NCBI RefSeq assembly: GCF_009712605.1
Contig: NZ_WASO01000008.1
Coordinates: 62,001 to 126,000 of the forward strand
DNA from: Paludibacter sp.
GTDB taxonomy: Bacteria > Bacteroidota > Bacteroidia > Bacteroidales > Paludibacteraceae
DNA length: 64,000 nucleotides
Direction of reading: 5' to 3'
The notes below the pieces were generated by a model. That model was given only the letters and a program-made list of their open reading frames with translations, made no database searches and was not told the DNA's origin. Every line of letters begins with the position of its first letter. Positions within the stretch are counted from its first letter, which is position 1. Below are positions 1-8,628 of this stretch, piece by piece. Position numbers and translations under genes: made by a program.

Positions 1-316
1 CTACCAAACCCGACGTAATGGTTAAAAAGATCCGTGTATCGCCAAAAGTGTAAGCATTTGGTGCCGGATTCATTTCCAAGTAAAACTCAGGCTCTTCAAC
101 ACCCATTTTTCGACAAATGGGTGGCAACTTCTGATACAACTCCGGTAGCTGTTTTTCTGACAGCCGTATCTTCGAAGCCATGTTCACACCATACATGTAT
201 TGTTCTAATCCAGTTTTAAGGAATGCCTTTACAGCTGCCGAAAACCCGGGCACTGCTTCCATATTCCGGCGGGCTGCTTCGTCTTCGGGGTGGATAAAAT
301 CTTGGTAGTTGAGCAT
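1..316 (-). CDS. M48 family metallopeptidase, N-terminal part (cut by window edge)
   Basis: An open frame starts at the ATG at 316 and runs off the left edge, giving about 105 residues. The segment PNAYTFGDTRIFLTITSGLV near its end matches the conserved block just upstream of the HEXXH helix in M48 zinc proteases (PNAFxxG...TxGL). The catalytic HEXXH itself would lie beyond the window. The start is 7 bases after the stop of the nSTAND gene, so it is almost certainly the fourth gene of that operon. No signal peptide is visible in the N-terminus, which suggests a cytoplasmic or later membrane-anchored protease. Seen: the frame, the spacing and the motif. Inferred: zinc protease activity. Confidence 0.8.
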   Translation of the reverse strand, partial: MLNYQDFIHPEDEAARRNMEAVPGFSAAVKAFLKTGLEQYMYGVNMASKIRLSEKQLPELYQKLPPICRKMGVEEPEFYLEMNPAPNAYTFGDTRIFLTITSGLV

Positions 317-323
317 AGTTAGT

Positions 324-3300
324 TTACTTTAAAAGTTCACGTATTTTAGCGATATCCGGGTGAGTGATACCAGCCTTTTCTAGTTCATCAAAATCTCTCA
401 AAATATAATAATTAAAAGTTTTTGAAGGCTTTGGTGGATATGGTTGGTTCTTAAGTTCTAAATATATTTTTTTTGCATCTTTATATTTGTTCTGAAAAAG
501 TAATGCATGAGCTAAGTTGGTCTTTATCCATGTTTGTGTTGGATCAAGTTTCAGTGCAAGTATCGCATTTTTCTCAACTTTAGAAAATGATTTCTCAAAT
601 AATTGATACCATGACAAATTACCCAATGTTTGAACATACGATGAAAATAAATATTCATCATTTTTTAATAGATTATTATTTTGAGTACAAATATGTATTA
701 TTTGTTCACAATATAAAATTTTTTCTTTATCTGCACTTGTTGAGTCTACTGAGCAATTCCATAAATGTTGAATTACAGATTCAACGGTAGCCATAGCATC
801 ATATTCAGTATTTATTTTATTGCAAAACTTATTTATTCCAATTCTATCAACCCGTCCATTAAAATTGCTAATTTTAATGCAATTTTTATCGACACAAATA
901 TCTTGTTTAGAGCATGATATAATTAAACTAGCTGAAGATATGCCTGCCATCAACCCATATTTACCATCTAATTTAACCTTGTAGAAATTAACTTGTCCCG
1001 TTTTTTCATTATTTAGCTTAGCAATAGAATCATATTTACATTTTATAATTTCTACCTTATCAATCAGATTGTATATCCCTGTTGCTCCAGTTGAATTCTT
1101 AATTAAAACTTCCGAAAATTCATCATTAATGGGTATTATAGATTTATATAAGCATGGTAATATTTCAATTTTACCATTAATATCAAAAACGCCTTTATTA
1201 TTGGCAAAATTTGTAGTCACAATAATGTTTGGATATTGATAAGTTGATAATCTTTCTATTTTCTTGTATAAGCAAGGAATCTCATTACATTCTTCAGAAT
1301 GTAATTTGGAATTGGAAATGATGTTTAAAATGGGAACTGTATTTTTACATTTACTTTGACATGTCGAAATGTTAAAAATACCCCACTTCTTATTTTTACT
1401 AACCATTAACAGAGGAAGATCAAAGTCCTTTATATTATCGAATTCGACAGGGACTATCAGCCCTCTTCTGTCTCTTAACCCGTATTTACCTTTTGAATCT
1501 GTAATTAAATAAATACCTTGAGAGTTATAGCTCGTATTGAATTTTTTCACTAAAGCATATGCTGATTCAGAAAAATACACATTCCCTATTAAGAAAATAG
1601 GAATTAAGAAAAATGAAATAAAAAACAAAACTAATATTTTGCTTACGATTAATGACAACTGCTTTTTATTAATCTGTTTAATCACAATAAAAGATATTCC
1701 AATAAAAGACAACCAAATTAGTATATATATATATATCTTATCAAACACAAAGGTCTCAAATTGAGCACATACCAATATAACAAATAACGCCAACACTACT
1801 ATTGATGTAAATATAAGCGTTTTAACTTTGGGTTTATTTGCCGATTTATACATTAGTATTGAACAAAAAGAAGCTAAAATGAGAGGAGAACCATATATTG
1901 CAGAATATACATTTTTACATTTTAATCCTATTGTCATTGATATCAATAATAAAACAAATTGGACTAAGTAAATATTTCTATAATTCTTTATTACTTTAGG
2001 ACAAGTTACAAGGCTCAACCAAGTAACATTATTATTTGTCGATTTCCAATTAAAAAAAACTTTTCCCATGTAATAAAGCACTGGGAAAGTAAGAAATTCT
2101 AATATGATTAAGAAGCCAAAATAATCAGATATTTTAGTCCCTTCCCACGAGCTACATAAGATATAGTTATCAAAAAAAGCCATTAACTGTCTACATCCAA
2201 AACCTAATTTTCCAGTTAAACAGATTATAACAGAGACAAAACAAATAAACAAAACAGAGGCATATAACCCTTTTTTTTCGTTTGATAAGATGAGAAGACT
2301 TATATTGACACGAAAAATCAGCAAAAAGAATGTAACAAGAATATATGGAATAAAAGGAATGTGCGCATAAATTTCAGATGAGTCAAACGGGTAATCCAAA
2401 AATGTCTTTGTGAAAAAAAAAGACAATAACCCAATTATTCCCAAATCAACACCGACCAATATTTTTAAAAAACTACGTCTTTCTTTTTCTAACTCTCTTA
2501 TTTTTTTTTGTTCACTTCGGAGCTTCATTTCGGCATATCGCTTATCTCTTTTTCCTTTAGCCACTTTACACAATACATCATGCGTAAATTCAATGCGTTT
2601 GGTACCATCCCATTCATCAACATGAATTAATCTGTTTTGTTGCAAGGTGTCAATCTCGTCAGGAGTTACTCCATAATCAAAAGCATCCCCCAAAGCAATT
2701 GAATCCCTATACCCTTTTTTAGTCAGTAGCGAATTTTCTAAATACAGCATTGTTTTTTCAGAAACCAATGCCATCGTATTTTCATAATATTCCGAAATAA
2801 TGTTATCTCCAAATTTCTCAACCAAATCCAATGTTATCTCAGGCAATCCATCATCAAGTCTTTTCTTGTTTAACTCGTTACAAAAAAGAGACAGCAAAGC
2901 TGTTTCTACTGTTATTTCTGGAATTCCATCAATTTTAAAATTCGAATTATTGGTAACTTTTTTGATAATTTCAATCGCGACATTTTCGGAAACCATGCCT
3001 TTCGATGGTTTCATTATAATATCCATTGCCTGCTCTTCGTTAATTGACTGCAAACTAAACCGATTCCGACGTAGAGATGGTATATTTACAGCATACTCTT
3101 CTAATCTGGCAAGAAAATCTTCTCGAAGTGTAAGTACCAACCGATAATTGACTTTATCAGAGTATTCTTTTCGCAAATCATTATCATTGAGAAAATTTTT
3201 CAAGTATTGAGGCATTTTATTGTCACATAAGTCAGATAATTCCACAAAGAATTCCCGTACAGTTGATTTGTCTTTTGTTAATGTGAATATTTCCTCAAAT

Positions 3301-3725
3301 TGATCGATAACAATCAGTGGCGTAACTGGATAATTATCTTTATTCCAAAATTCATTTCCATGAAAGAATTCCCATAGACTTATTTTATCATCAAAAATGG
3401 GTTTAACTACATTATCGATTTCTCCACCAATTTCTTTCACTGAGCTGGTAATTTTCTCTATAATTTGTGCCGTATAATTTTCATTTGCACCATGACTTAA
3501 TCTAATATAGATTGGTAGAAAATTATTTTGTCTCGCAACCGTAAAGATACCGGCTTTAATTATTGAAGTCTTCCCTGTTCCAGAAGGTCCATAAACAACA
3601 GTTTGAGTATTATTAAAAATATCTCCAGACAATTCTCTGATTTCGGCTTCTCTTCCATAAAAAAGATGTGCATCTTTTTCCTCATACGACATAAGGCCTA
3701 ACCACGGTGATGTAGATGTGCTCAT
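324..3725 (-). CDS. nSTAND1-type NTPase with membrane helices, WG repeats and C-terminal TPRs
   Basis: A 1133-residue protein. The N-terminus has the nSTAND1 entry motif WLGLMSYEEKDAHLFYGRE, Walker A GPSGTGKTS (46-54) and Walker B PLIVIDQFEE (136-145), followed by STAND-like helical and winged-helix sequence to about residue 400. A short charged coiled coil (about 400-425) leads into several hydrophobic helices (about 430-760). Next come WG-type beta repeats (KYGLRDRRGL, KWGIF, KGVFDINGK, ATGIYN, KYGLMA; about 770-960) and TPR-like helices (about 1040-1115). STAND ATPases are nucleotide-driven oligomeric switches in which the C-terminal repeats usually sense the trigger. No separate effector domain is visible, so its partners (TIR, SIR2 and the M48 protease) may be the outputs. 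The next gene upstream, SIR2-TIR, ends 30 bases away. Confidence 0.85.
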   Translation of the reverse strand: MSTSTSPWLGLMSYEEKDAHLFYGREAEIRELSGDIFNNTQTVVYGPSGTGKTSIIKAGIFTVARQNNFLPIYIRLSHGANENYTAQIIEKITSSVKEIGGEIDNVVKPIFDDKISLWEFFHGNEFWNKDNYPVTPLIVIDQFEEIFTLTKDKSTVREFFVELSDLCDNKMPQYLKNFLNDNDLRKEYSDKVNYRLVLTLREDFLARLEEYAVNIPSLRRNRFSLQSINEEQAMDIIMKPSKGMVSENVAIEIIKKVTNNSNFKIDGIPEITVETALLSLFCNELNKKRLDDGLPEITLDLVEKFGDNIISEYYENTMALVSEKTMLYLENSLLTKKGYRDSIALGDAFDYGVTPDEIDTLQQNRLIHVDEWDGTKRIEFTHDVLCKVAKGKRDKRYAEMKLRSEQKKIRELEKERRSFLKILVGVDLGIIGLLSFFFTKTFLDYPFDSSEIYAHIPFIPYILVTFFLLIFRVNISLLILSNEKKGLYASVLFICFVSVIICLTGKLGFGCRQLMAFFDNYILCSSWEGTKISDYFGFLIILEFLTFPVLYYMGKVFFNWKSTNNNVTWLSLVTCPKVIKNYRNIYLVQFVLLLISMTIGLKCKNVYSAIYGSPLILASFCSILMYKSANKPKVKTLIFTSIVVLALFVILVCAQFETFVFDKIYIYILIWLSFIGISFIVIKQINKKQLSLIVSKILVLFFISFFLIPIFLIGNVYFSESAYALVKKFNTSYNSQGIYLITDSKGKYGLRDRRGLIVPVEFDNIKDFDLPLLMVSKNKKWGIFNISTCQSKCKNTVPILNIISNSKLHSEECNEIPCLYKKIERLSTYQYPNIIVTTNFANNKGVFDINGKIEILPCLYKSIIPINDEFSEVLIKNSTGATGIYNLIDKVEIIKCKYDSIAKLNNEKTGQVNFYKVKLDGKYGLMAGISSASLIISCSKQDICVDKNCIKISNFNGRVDRIGINKFCNKINTEYDAMATVESVIQHLWNCSVDSTSADKEKILYCEQIIHICTQNNNLLKNDEYLFSSYVQTLGNLSWYQLFEKSFSKVEKNAILALKLDPTQTWIKTNLAHALLFQNKYKDAKKIYLELKNQPYPPKPSKTFNYYILRDFDELEKAGITHPDIAKIRELLK

Positions 3726-3755
3726 AGAAACTATTTTATAATTTATAAAAGAGGA

Positions 3756-5039
3756 TTATCTCCTGATAGATCGAATTATTTTTTTGACGTTATCCTCGAA
3801 ATCACTTTTAAAGAAATCAACTTTTTGCAACGAGGAAAATTTCACAGGAATCAGTTCGTTTTGAATATTAATATCGTCTATAGTAATTGGAAAAATATAT
3901 GGAGATGGATTGATCCATTCAGATTGTTCAATACCCCAAGTCCATTCTCTTTTGAAAAATCTTCTTTCTGGGGTCATCACATGTTTTGAAAGAATAGGAA
4001 CGAACGCTTTACTTTTCTCAATGTTTTTCTTTATTACTTTCAGATATTCATCCGCAGGTTCCAATGCTCGTTTGTCAAACCACACTGTCACCCCTAATTT
4101 TCTGAATGTTTCAGCAACCAAAGATGCTGAATGTTCATCTTCACTGGCATAAGAAATGAACACATCCTTATATTCTGAGAGCAGTTCATCCGGATTGTCA
4201 ATTTTATATTGGACCCATCTTTCAGCCAATTCATTTATAAACTCTTCCGCAGGGATATACATTTGTGCATCTAACCGGGAGAGGTAGGCGATTAGATCAC
4301 TATCCATATTTGATTCTGCGATCATGCCAATTTTAGATTTAGGTGTAGATTGTGTCGAGAATTTCATAGAATGTAAGAAGAAACGAAAAAGCCAATTCGG
4401 GTAATTACAGCCAATAATAAGTAAGTATTTTTCCCTTAAGATATTCGATATTTTTTTGGGTTTGTAATTATCATTGAGCCAAAAGTGTAAAAATTCCAAG
4501 AGATCATCTTCTGTTAGCACATAAGAATGAGACTCATTGCTAGCCTTACCAAACATATGATATAATATAGGCTGATTTAATGTTTCAATATCTTGGCCAT
4601 TAGTTCTTTTCTCATATGATAACCGTTTAAAATTTCCTATACCCCATTTTTTTTCAAAAGACTTCGTGCAGATATTGTCAAAAGTCGTGGTGAGTACTAA
4701 TTTAAACTTATCAATATCAAGCAGCTTTGAAACAGATGGAGAAACATCAAAATCCGTTTCCTTAATTAGTTTATAAGTCTCATAGTAGGGATCCGAATCT
4801 ATTTCACGCCATTTAAGCATACATGACTGACATGTCAACTGTTCAAAATCTAACCCGGGAACATATTCAATATCAATAATCTCACACAACGATTTTACAA
4901 TATATTCGTAAAATGGTTGTTCTTGTCCATTTATTTTTATTTTAAGCAATTCATTGCCTAAAATCGGAACAACATTGCCCTTGTCAATTTCGGATAAAAG
5001 CTTCTCCCAACCTCTCTCATTAAGTTTATTTTTTGCCAT
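3756..5039 (-). CDS. SIR2-like domain fused to C-terminal TIR domain
   Basis: From the ATG at 5039 the protein has 427 residues. The longer reading from 5066 begins with GTG inside the upstream gene and is less likely. The N-terminal part looks like a SIR2-type Rossmann domain: VVPILGNELL, then TTTFDN (cf. TTNFD), YHMFGK (cf. the H-x-x-G catalytic region) and YLLIIGCNYPNW. The C-terminal part (about 290-390) is a TIR domain: DVFISYASEDEHSA, VWFDKRALEPADEY and FFKREWTWGIEQS, the last carrying a conserved W/E pair. Both domains belong to families that bind or consume NAD, so one chain could carry two NAD-directed activities. The ATG lies 11 bases after the stop of the TIR-PDZ gene, which indicates one operon. 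Fold calls come from motifs; activity is inferred. Confidence 0.82.
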   Translation of the reverse strand: MAKNKLNERGWEKLLSEIDKGNVVPILGNELLKIKINGQEQPFYEYIVKSLCEIIDIEYVPGLDFEQLTCQSCMLKWREIDSDPYYETYKLIKETDFDVSPSVSKLLDIDKFKLVLTTTFDNICTKSFEKKWGIGNFKRLSYEKRTNGQDIETLNQPILYHMFGKASNESHSYVLTEDDLLEFLHFWLNDNYKPKKISNILREKYLLIIGCNYPNWLFRFFLHSMKFSTQSTPKSKIGMIAESNMDSDLIAYLSRLDAQMYIPAEEFINELAERWVQYKIDNPDELLSEYKDVFISYASEDEHSASLVAETFRKLGVTVWFDKRALEPADEYLKVIKKNIEKSKAFVPILSKHVMTPERRFFKREWTWGIEQSEWINPSPYIFPITIDDINIQNELIPVKFSSLQKVDFFKSDFEDNVKKIIRSIRR

Positions 5040-5050
5040 GATATTTTGTT

Positions 5051-7036
5051 TTAATTTTCTTCCCACAAATTCATCATACCTACCAACACCTTACAATCCG
5101 GCGAAATAGTTTTGGTTAACACACTGAGCTTTCCTCCTGCAATACGAATGATTTTTAAAACATTAGGACTTGGCATTTCTTTCAATTTTGCATAGGTCTC
5201 AATACGATCAATAGCTCTACCTTTGCGTTCAATAATAACATCTCCGATTTTCAGAACGGGATGTGGTATATTATTATCGGTTCCTATCATTAAGATCCCT
5301 GTCGGTTCGAGCTTATGCTCGCCAACCAATTGATAATATCGTTTTACAGCAGGAATATACACCTTTACATTGGGATCAGTCTCTTTATTATACCCCTGGT
5401 ATATATCCAATCGCTTTTGCACTTCTGTAAAAACTTCTCTGGCGGATATAGTGGCTGTTATTGGCTCAACAGTATTGGGATCTTGACCCGCTTTTGAGGC
5501 TTCTTTCTTGAGTCGTTCAGTCTCAACTTTACATTTATTTTCTGCCAGTACCTGTGAATAGCCAAACTGAGCTAAATGGATGATCTTTCCCCACATCATC
5601 CCCTGCTCTTCGTTCTTACCGAACGAACATTTTGCTAGTATCCGTTTATAGGACTCCCGAAGTTCTTGTTTTTTGTTGTCAAGTTCATTTTTTTTTTGGA
5701 ATAAGGCTTGTTTCTTACCTTCCACCACCTTCTTTAAAGAATCAATCTTAGGTGATTTTATAACAGTAACCGGTATAATTTTTTTTCGATGCTTCAGTGA
5801 ATCCAATTGATTACTCATCCACGAGACAATTTTGTTTTCATCTCCAATAATTACCGAATATTTACTCAATAGTTCTTCGCATTTCTTCATGCTTTTTGCT
5901 TGCATAGCTTCCAATTCTGTCCGTGTTTTGGAATAATCCATCTCGTAGGTATATTTAGTGAGATTAGGCGCAAATTTAGCATACACATCTCTCACGTTCA
6001 CAGGCATTTCAAGAATGAGTTCATTAAAACTGAATATGCCGCAATTTATCATCTCTCTGTCCATCGAAGCCAAAATATCCATTGATTCGTCTAGTTGTAG
6101 TGGCCACGACATATCAGGGACTGACAACCAGTATTTCATTTTCATCAAATACTCTTTAGTTTGTTCCAAATCAGTATCAAACATCATCTTAGCACCTTTT
6201 ATATCTTCGGTACTAATACTATATTTAGCTAATAGCTCTTCGTGTGCAGGGGTCAGCTTTATGAGAGTATTATTGGCTGTGTCACTTATTTGTTTGAGTT
6301 TAAAATCAATAAATGTTATCAGTTCGCTTTTCAATCGGTTCTTGTACAATCGATCATTAGATTTTACATATTCAGCATGAAACTTTCTCCACTCAATATT
6401 GGCTTCATCAATAGTAGAAAGCAATATATTCCCTTTTCCAAAGCCAACAGCCATTTCCGACACAACTTCTTTACAAACCTGTTCTAATTGGATATATTCT
6501 CCGTGTTTTTTGTAAAAATGGATGAATAATAGAGCTGCTGTAAGCAATAAAATGGGGACAGTTGTAAATAGCAACTGCTTTCTAAATCGAGGCAATGTGA
6601 AGTGGCGTTTGCTGACAAGCATACTCCTAAGTTTGACCAAAAATGCTCCGAACAATTCTTGTGATGCCTCAATACCTTCATAATTTAACAATTCAGAAAT
6701 GTCGGCAGGAAGAGGAATAGTGGATCGGTTAAAATTTCGTAGAAAAATCGGAATGATATTTTTATTTGTTTTAATAGCATGAGCAACCTCTAATCTTACC
6801 CAATCATCATCATTGATACATCTTTCCAGACTATTTTCACCGAGTACTACAATAAAATCTTTGCAATAATCAATCTGATTATATATTTGCTCATTAAATT
6901 TACCCGAACGTAAATTTTCAATATCCATAAAAACCTTGTATCCAGCTTGTGTCAAACGATCATGAATAAGGTTTGCGGTTTCAAATCCACCTCCTTGTCG
7001 GCGGTAACTGATGAAAATGTCAAAATTTTGGTTCAT
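5051..7036 (-). CDS. TIR domain - transmembrane - coiled coil - PDZ-like protein
   Basis: A 661-residue protein and the first gene of the operon. Residues 5-130 are a TIR domain (FDIFISYRRQGGGFETANLI, YKVFMDIENLRSG, and DDWVRLEVAHA with the conserved W and putative catalytic E). One hydrophobic helix (about 153-175, TTVPILLLTAALLFIHFY) follows. A long helical region has a strong coiled coil near 430-470. The last 80 or so residues resemble a PDZ domain (GILMIGTDN, LKIGDVIIERKGRAID, VLKIIRIAGG). No signal peptide precedes the TIR, so it is probably cytoplasmic, and the helix would place the coiled-coil and PDZ part in the periplasm. That topology would suit an envelope-stress or infection sensor passing a signal inward. 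The domain order is seen; topology and role are inferred. Confidence 0.8.
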   Translation of the reverse strand: MNQNFDIFISYRRQGGGFETANLIHDRLTQAGYKVFMDIENLRSGKFNEQIYNQIDYCKDFIVVLGENSLERCINDDDWVRLEVAHAIKTNKNIIPIFLRNFNRSTIPLPADISELLNYEGIEASQELFGAFLVKLRSMLVSKRHFTLPRFRKQLLFTTVPILLLTAALLFIHFYKKHGEYIQLEQVCKEVVSEMAVGFGKGNILLSTIDEANIEWRKFHAEYVKSNDRLYKNRLKSELITFIDFKLKQISDTANNTLIKLTPAHEELLAKYSISTEDIKGAKMMFDTDLEQTKEYLMKMKYWLSVPDMSWPLQLDESMDILASMDREMINCGIFSFNELILEMPVNVRDVYAKFAPNLTKYTYEMDYSKTRTELEAMQAKSMKKCEELLSKYSVIIGDENKIVSWMSNQLDSLKHRKKIIPVTVIKSPKIDSLKKVVEGKKQALFQKKNELDNKKQELRESYKRILAKCSFGKNEEQGMMWGKIIHLAQFGYSQVLAENKCKVETERLKKEASKAGQDPNTVEPITATISAREVFTEVQKRLDIYQGYNKETDPNVKVYIPAVKRYYQLVGEHKLEPTGILMIGTDNNIPHPVLKIGDVIIERKGRAIDRIETYAKLKEMPSPNVLKIIRIAGGKLSVLTKTISPDCKVLVGMMNLWEEN

Positions 7037-7712
7037 AATATTTTGGGGAATGATGTTTTAATGTGGTTCAAAAAGAATGCTTTGATAACTATCCGATTTA
7101 TTACATACAAAATATGGATACCAAACTGCAGAATATTTATTATTTTAAACGAAAAAAAAATCGTTTTATTTACTAAAAATTTACACACGCCTGATTATCA
7201 ACAAAATAAATTTACAAACATTTTATAACAAAGTACGAGAAAAATCCCGATATATTAAAGCTATTTGAGACAAAACAATATCTTCTTGTATTAAAATTGA
7301 CAAAAACTCAATTTTTGTATATTAGTAAATGCAAGCCTATTTTACTTATCTTTTCTCATCTTCAAAAAGATGTTTGTCTGATGCGGCATATCTACTTATG
7401 TAAGTTAAATACCAGTTACATTTTTTTTAATCCTCAATTTTTGTCATTCATTGCCAAAGTTGCTGATCTTAGTTCTCTTTATACATCATCTATGTATCGG
7501 GGTTAACTGTTCAAATCAAGCACAAGTCTCCCCCTTCTTTTTCATCCAGTTCAGTTTGCTTTACTAACTCACTTTAGTGCATTTAGACCTTATGGAGTAT
7601 AAAACAAAACACCCCAATCTGAATATAATCAGATTGAGGTGTTTTGTTAGAACATTTTTCAAGAAACATGAAACCTTTGGACGTTGAAAAACATTATACT
7701 ACCCGTAGTTAT
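7037..7712. other. Intergenic region upstream of the TIR operon
   Basis: About 680 very AT-rich bases between the start of the TIR operon and the end of the restriction operon. It must contain the promoter of the minus-strand TIR operon, but I cannot place one confidently. Open frames here (for example 7297-7506, plus strand) have no recognisable composition or start signal. The only clear element is the long terminator hairpin at 7603-7648. Confidence 0.5.
7603..7648 (-). terminator. Long hairpin terminator of the restriction-like operon
   Basis: Two arms of about 20 bases (AACAAAACACCCCAATCTGA and its near-perfect complement) are separated by about 5 bases, with one mismatch. It lies about 65 bases after the last gene of the minus-strand operon (stop at 7713). 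Its A/T-rich outer arms give U-runs in either direction, so it may also insulate the TIR operon. Confidence 0.75.
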
Positions 7713-8627
7713 TTAGATAATCACAGCTTGTTTTACCAAACTCATTATATATTGAAGGTCTTTATCGCTATCTACACGTAATTCATAATCACCATTCAAA
7801 GAATGTCCTTTCAAAATAGACACATCTCGCATTAAATGCTTTGGATCATCCAATTTGCCAACTTTCAGGTTGACACTGATTTTGATTGTATTCTTTTGTA
7901 TTTCGATATCAGAAACATTCGTTCCGTTTTTCTTAAAAGCAATATACCATTTCTGCGGCTTTATTTCGATATCGGGAGAGAGATCCAAAATCGCCGATTT
8001 GAATTTTTCATAGAGTTCTACAGTCTCATCCGGTTTACCGCTCAAATGATCTTCCTCGGTATAGACTTTTATCTCTTTGGTGATCTCTTGTAGTTCGGTA
8101 TTACGATCCGTAATGGCTTTGATACTTTCGGCCGCCCCACTCTTTTTAATTTGATTGATAGAAACAATGCCACCTTCGTATTGTTTGACTTCCCATAGTT
8201 CAATAGCAATATCCTTGAAATTGGTGGCTTCCCTCTGATTCTCGGTAAAACCCTGAGAAACAAAGGCAACACGGGTTTGCGACCAGTCTACATCATCTCG
8301 TTTCAAAGTTTTTTTCAATCCTTCGTTATATTCCAGAATAAAATCAGCTTTGTTTTGTAGCATCAGGTTAAGATAAGTAAACCCCTGATCTACAACACTA
8401 TTATTACGTTCCCGCTTGTATTCAATAATCACAAATGATTTGGTTTGCGGATCAAAGCCAAGAGTATCGATTCGTTTGTTTTTAATGGAAAATTCAGACT
8501 TTACCATTTCCAAACCCATAATCATCGACAAATTGTTTTCAAATAATCGTTGAATCTCCTTTTCAAGCTTGAAAGGAAGTTCTTTGATTAAATCAAGCAT
8601 TGATTGTGTCTGTTTAAAAAGAGCCAT
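7713..8627 (-). CDS. PD-(D/E)XK nuclease-like protein with DUF5655-type C-terminus
   Basis: 304 residues. The N-terminal half has a nuclease-type core: RIDTLGFD (D54), then SFVIIEYKRER (E69, K71), the D...ExK arrangement of PD-(D/E)XK enzymes, with an upstream helix EKEIQRLFENNL typical of restriction-like folds. The C-terminal half (about 195-300, ETVELYEKFKSAILDL, PQKWYIAFKKNGTNV) resembles the DUF5655 domain found in many bacterial restriction-associated proteins. It is the last gene of the operon: its start is 1 base from the stop of the OLD-like gene. The likely role is DNA cleavage or assistance to cleavage within the defence module. No helicase or methylase motif is present. Confidence 0.7.
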   Translation of the reverse strand: MALFKQTQSMLDLIKELPFKLEKEIQRLFENNLSMIMGLEMVKSEFSIKNKRIDTLGFDPQTKSFVIIEYKRERNNSVVDQGFTYLNLMLQNKADFILEYNEGLKKTLKRDDVDWSQTRVAFVSQGFTENQREATNFKDIAIELWEVKQYEGGIVSINQIKKSGAAESIKAITDRNTELQEITKEIKVYTEEDHLSGKPDETVELYEKFKSAILDLSPDIEIKPQKWYIAFKKNGTNVSDIEIQKNTIKISVNLKVGKLDDPKHLMRDVSILKGHSLNGDYELRVDSDKDLQYIMSLVKQAVII

Positions 8628-8628
8628 A

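Noticed and set aside
5040-5066. Upstream GTG start for the SIR2-TIR protein
   Set aside because: The ATG at 5039 is 11 bases after the previous stop, and the extra residues lie inside the TIR-PDZ gene.
7297-7506. Plus-strand 69-residue open frame between the TIR and restriction operons
   Set aside because: Low-complexity translation, no ribosome-binding context, opposite to all neighbours and no family resemblance.
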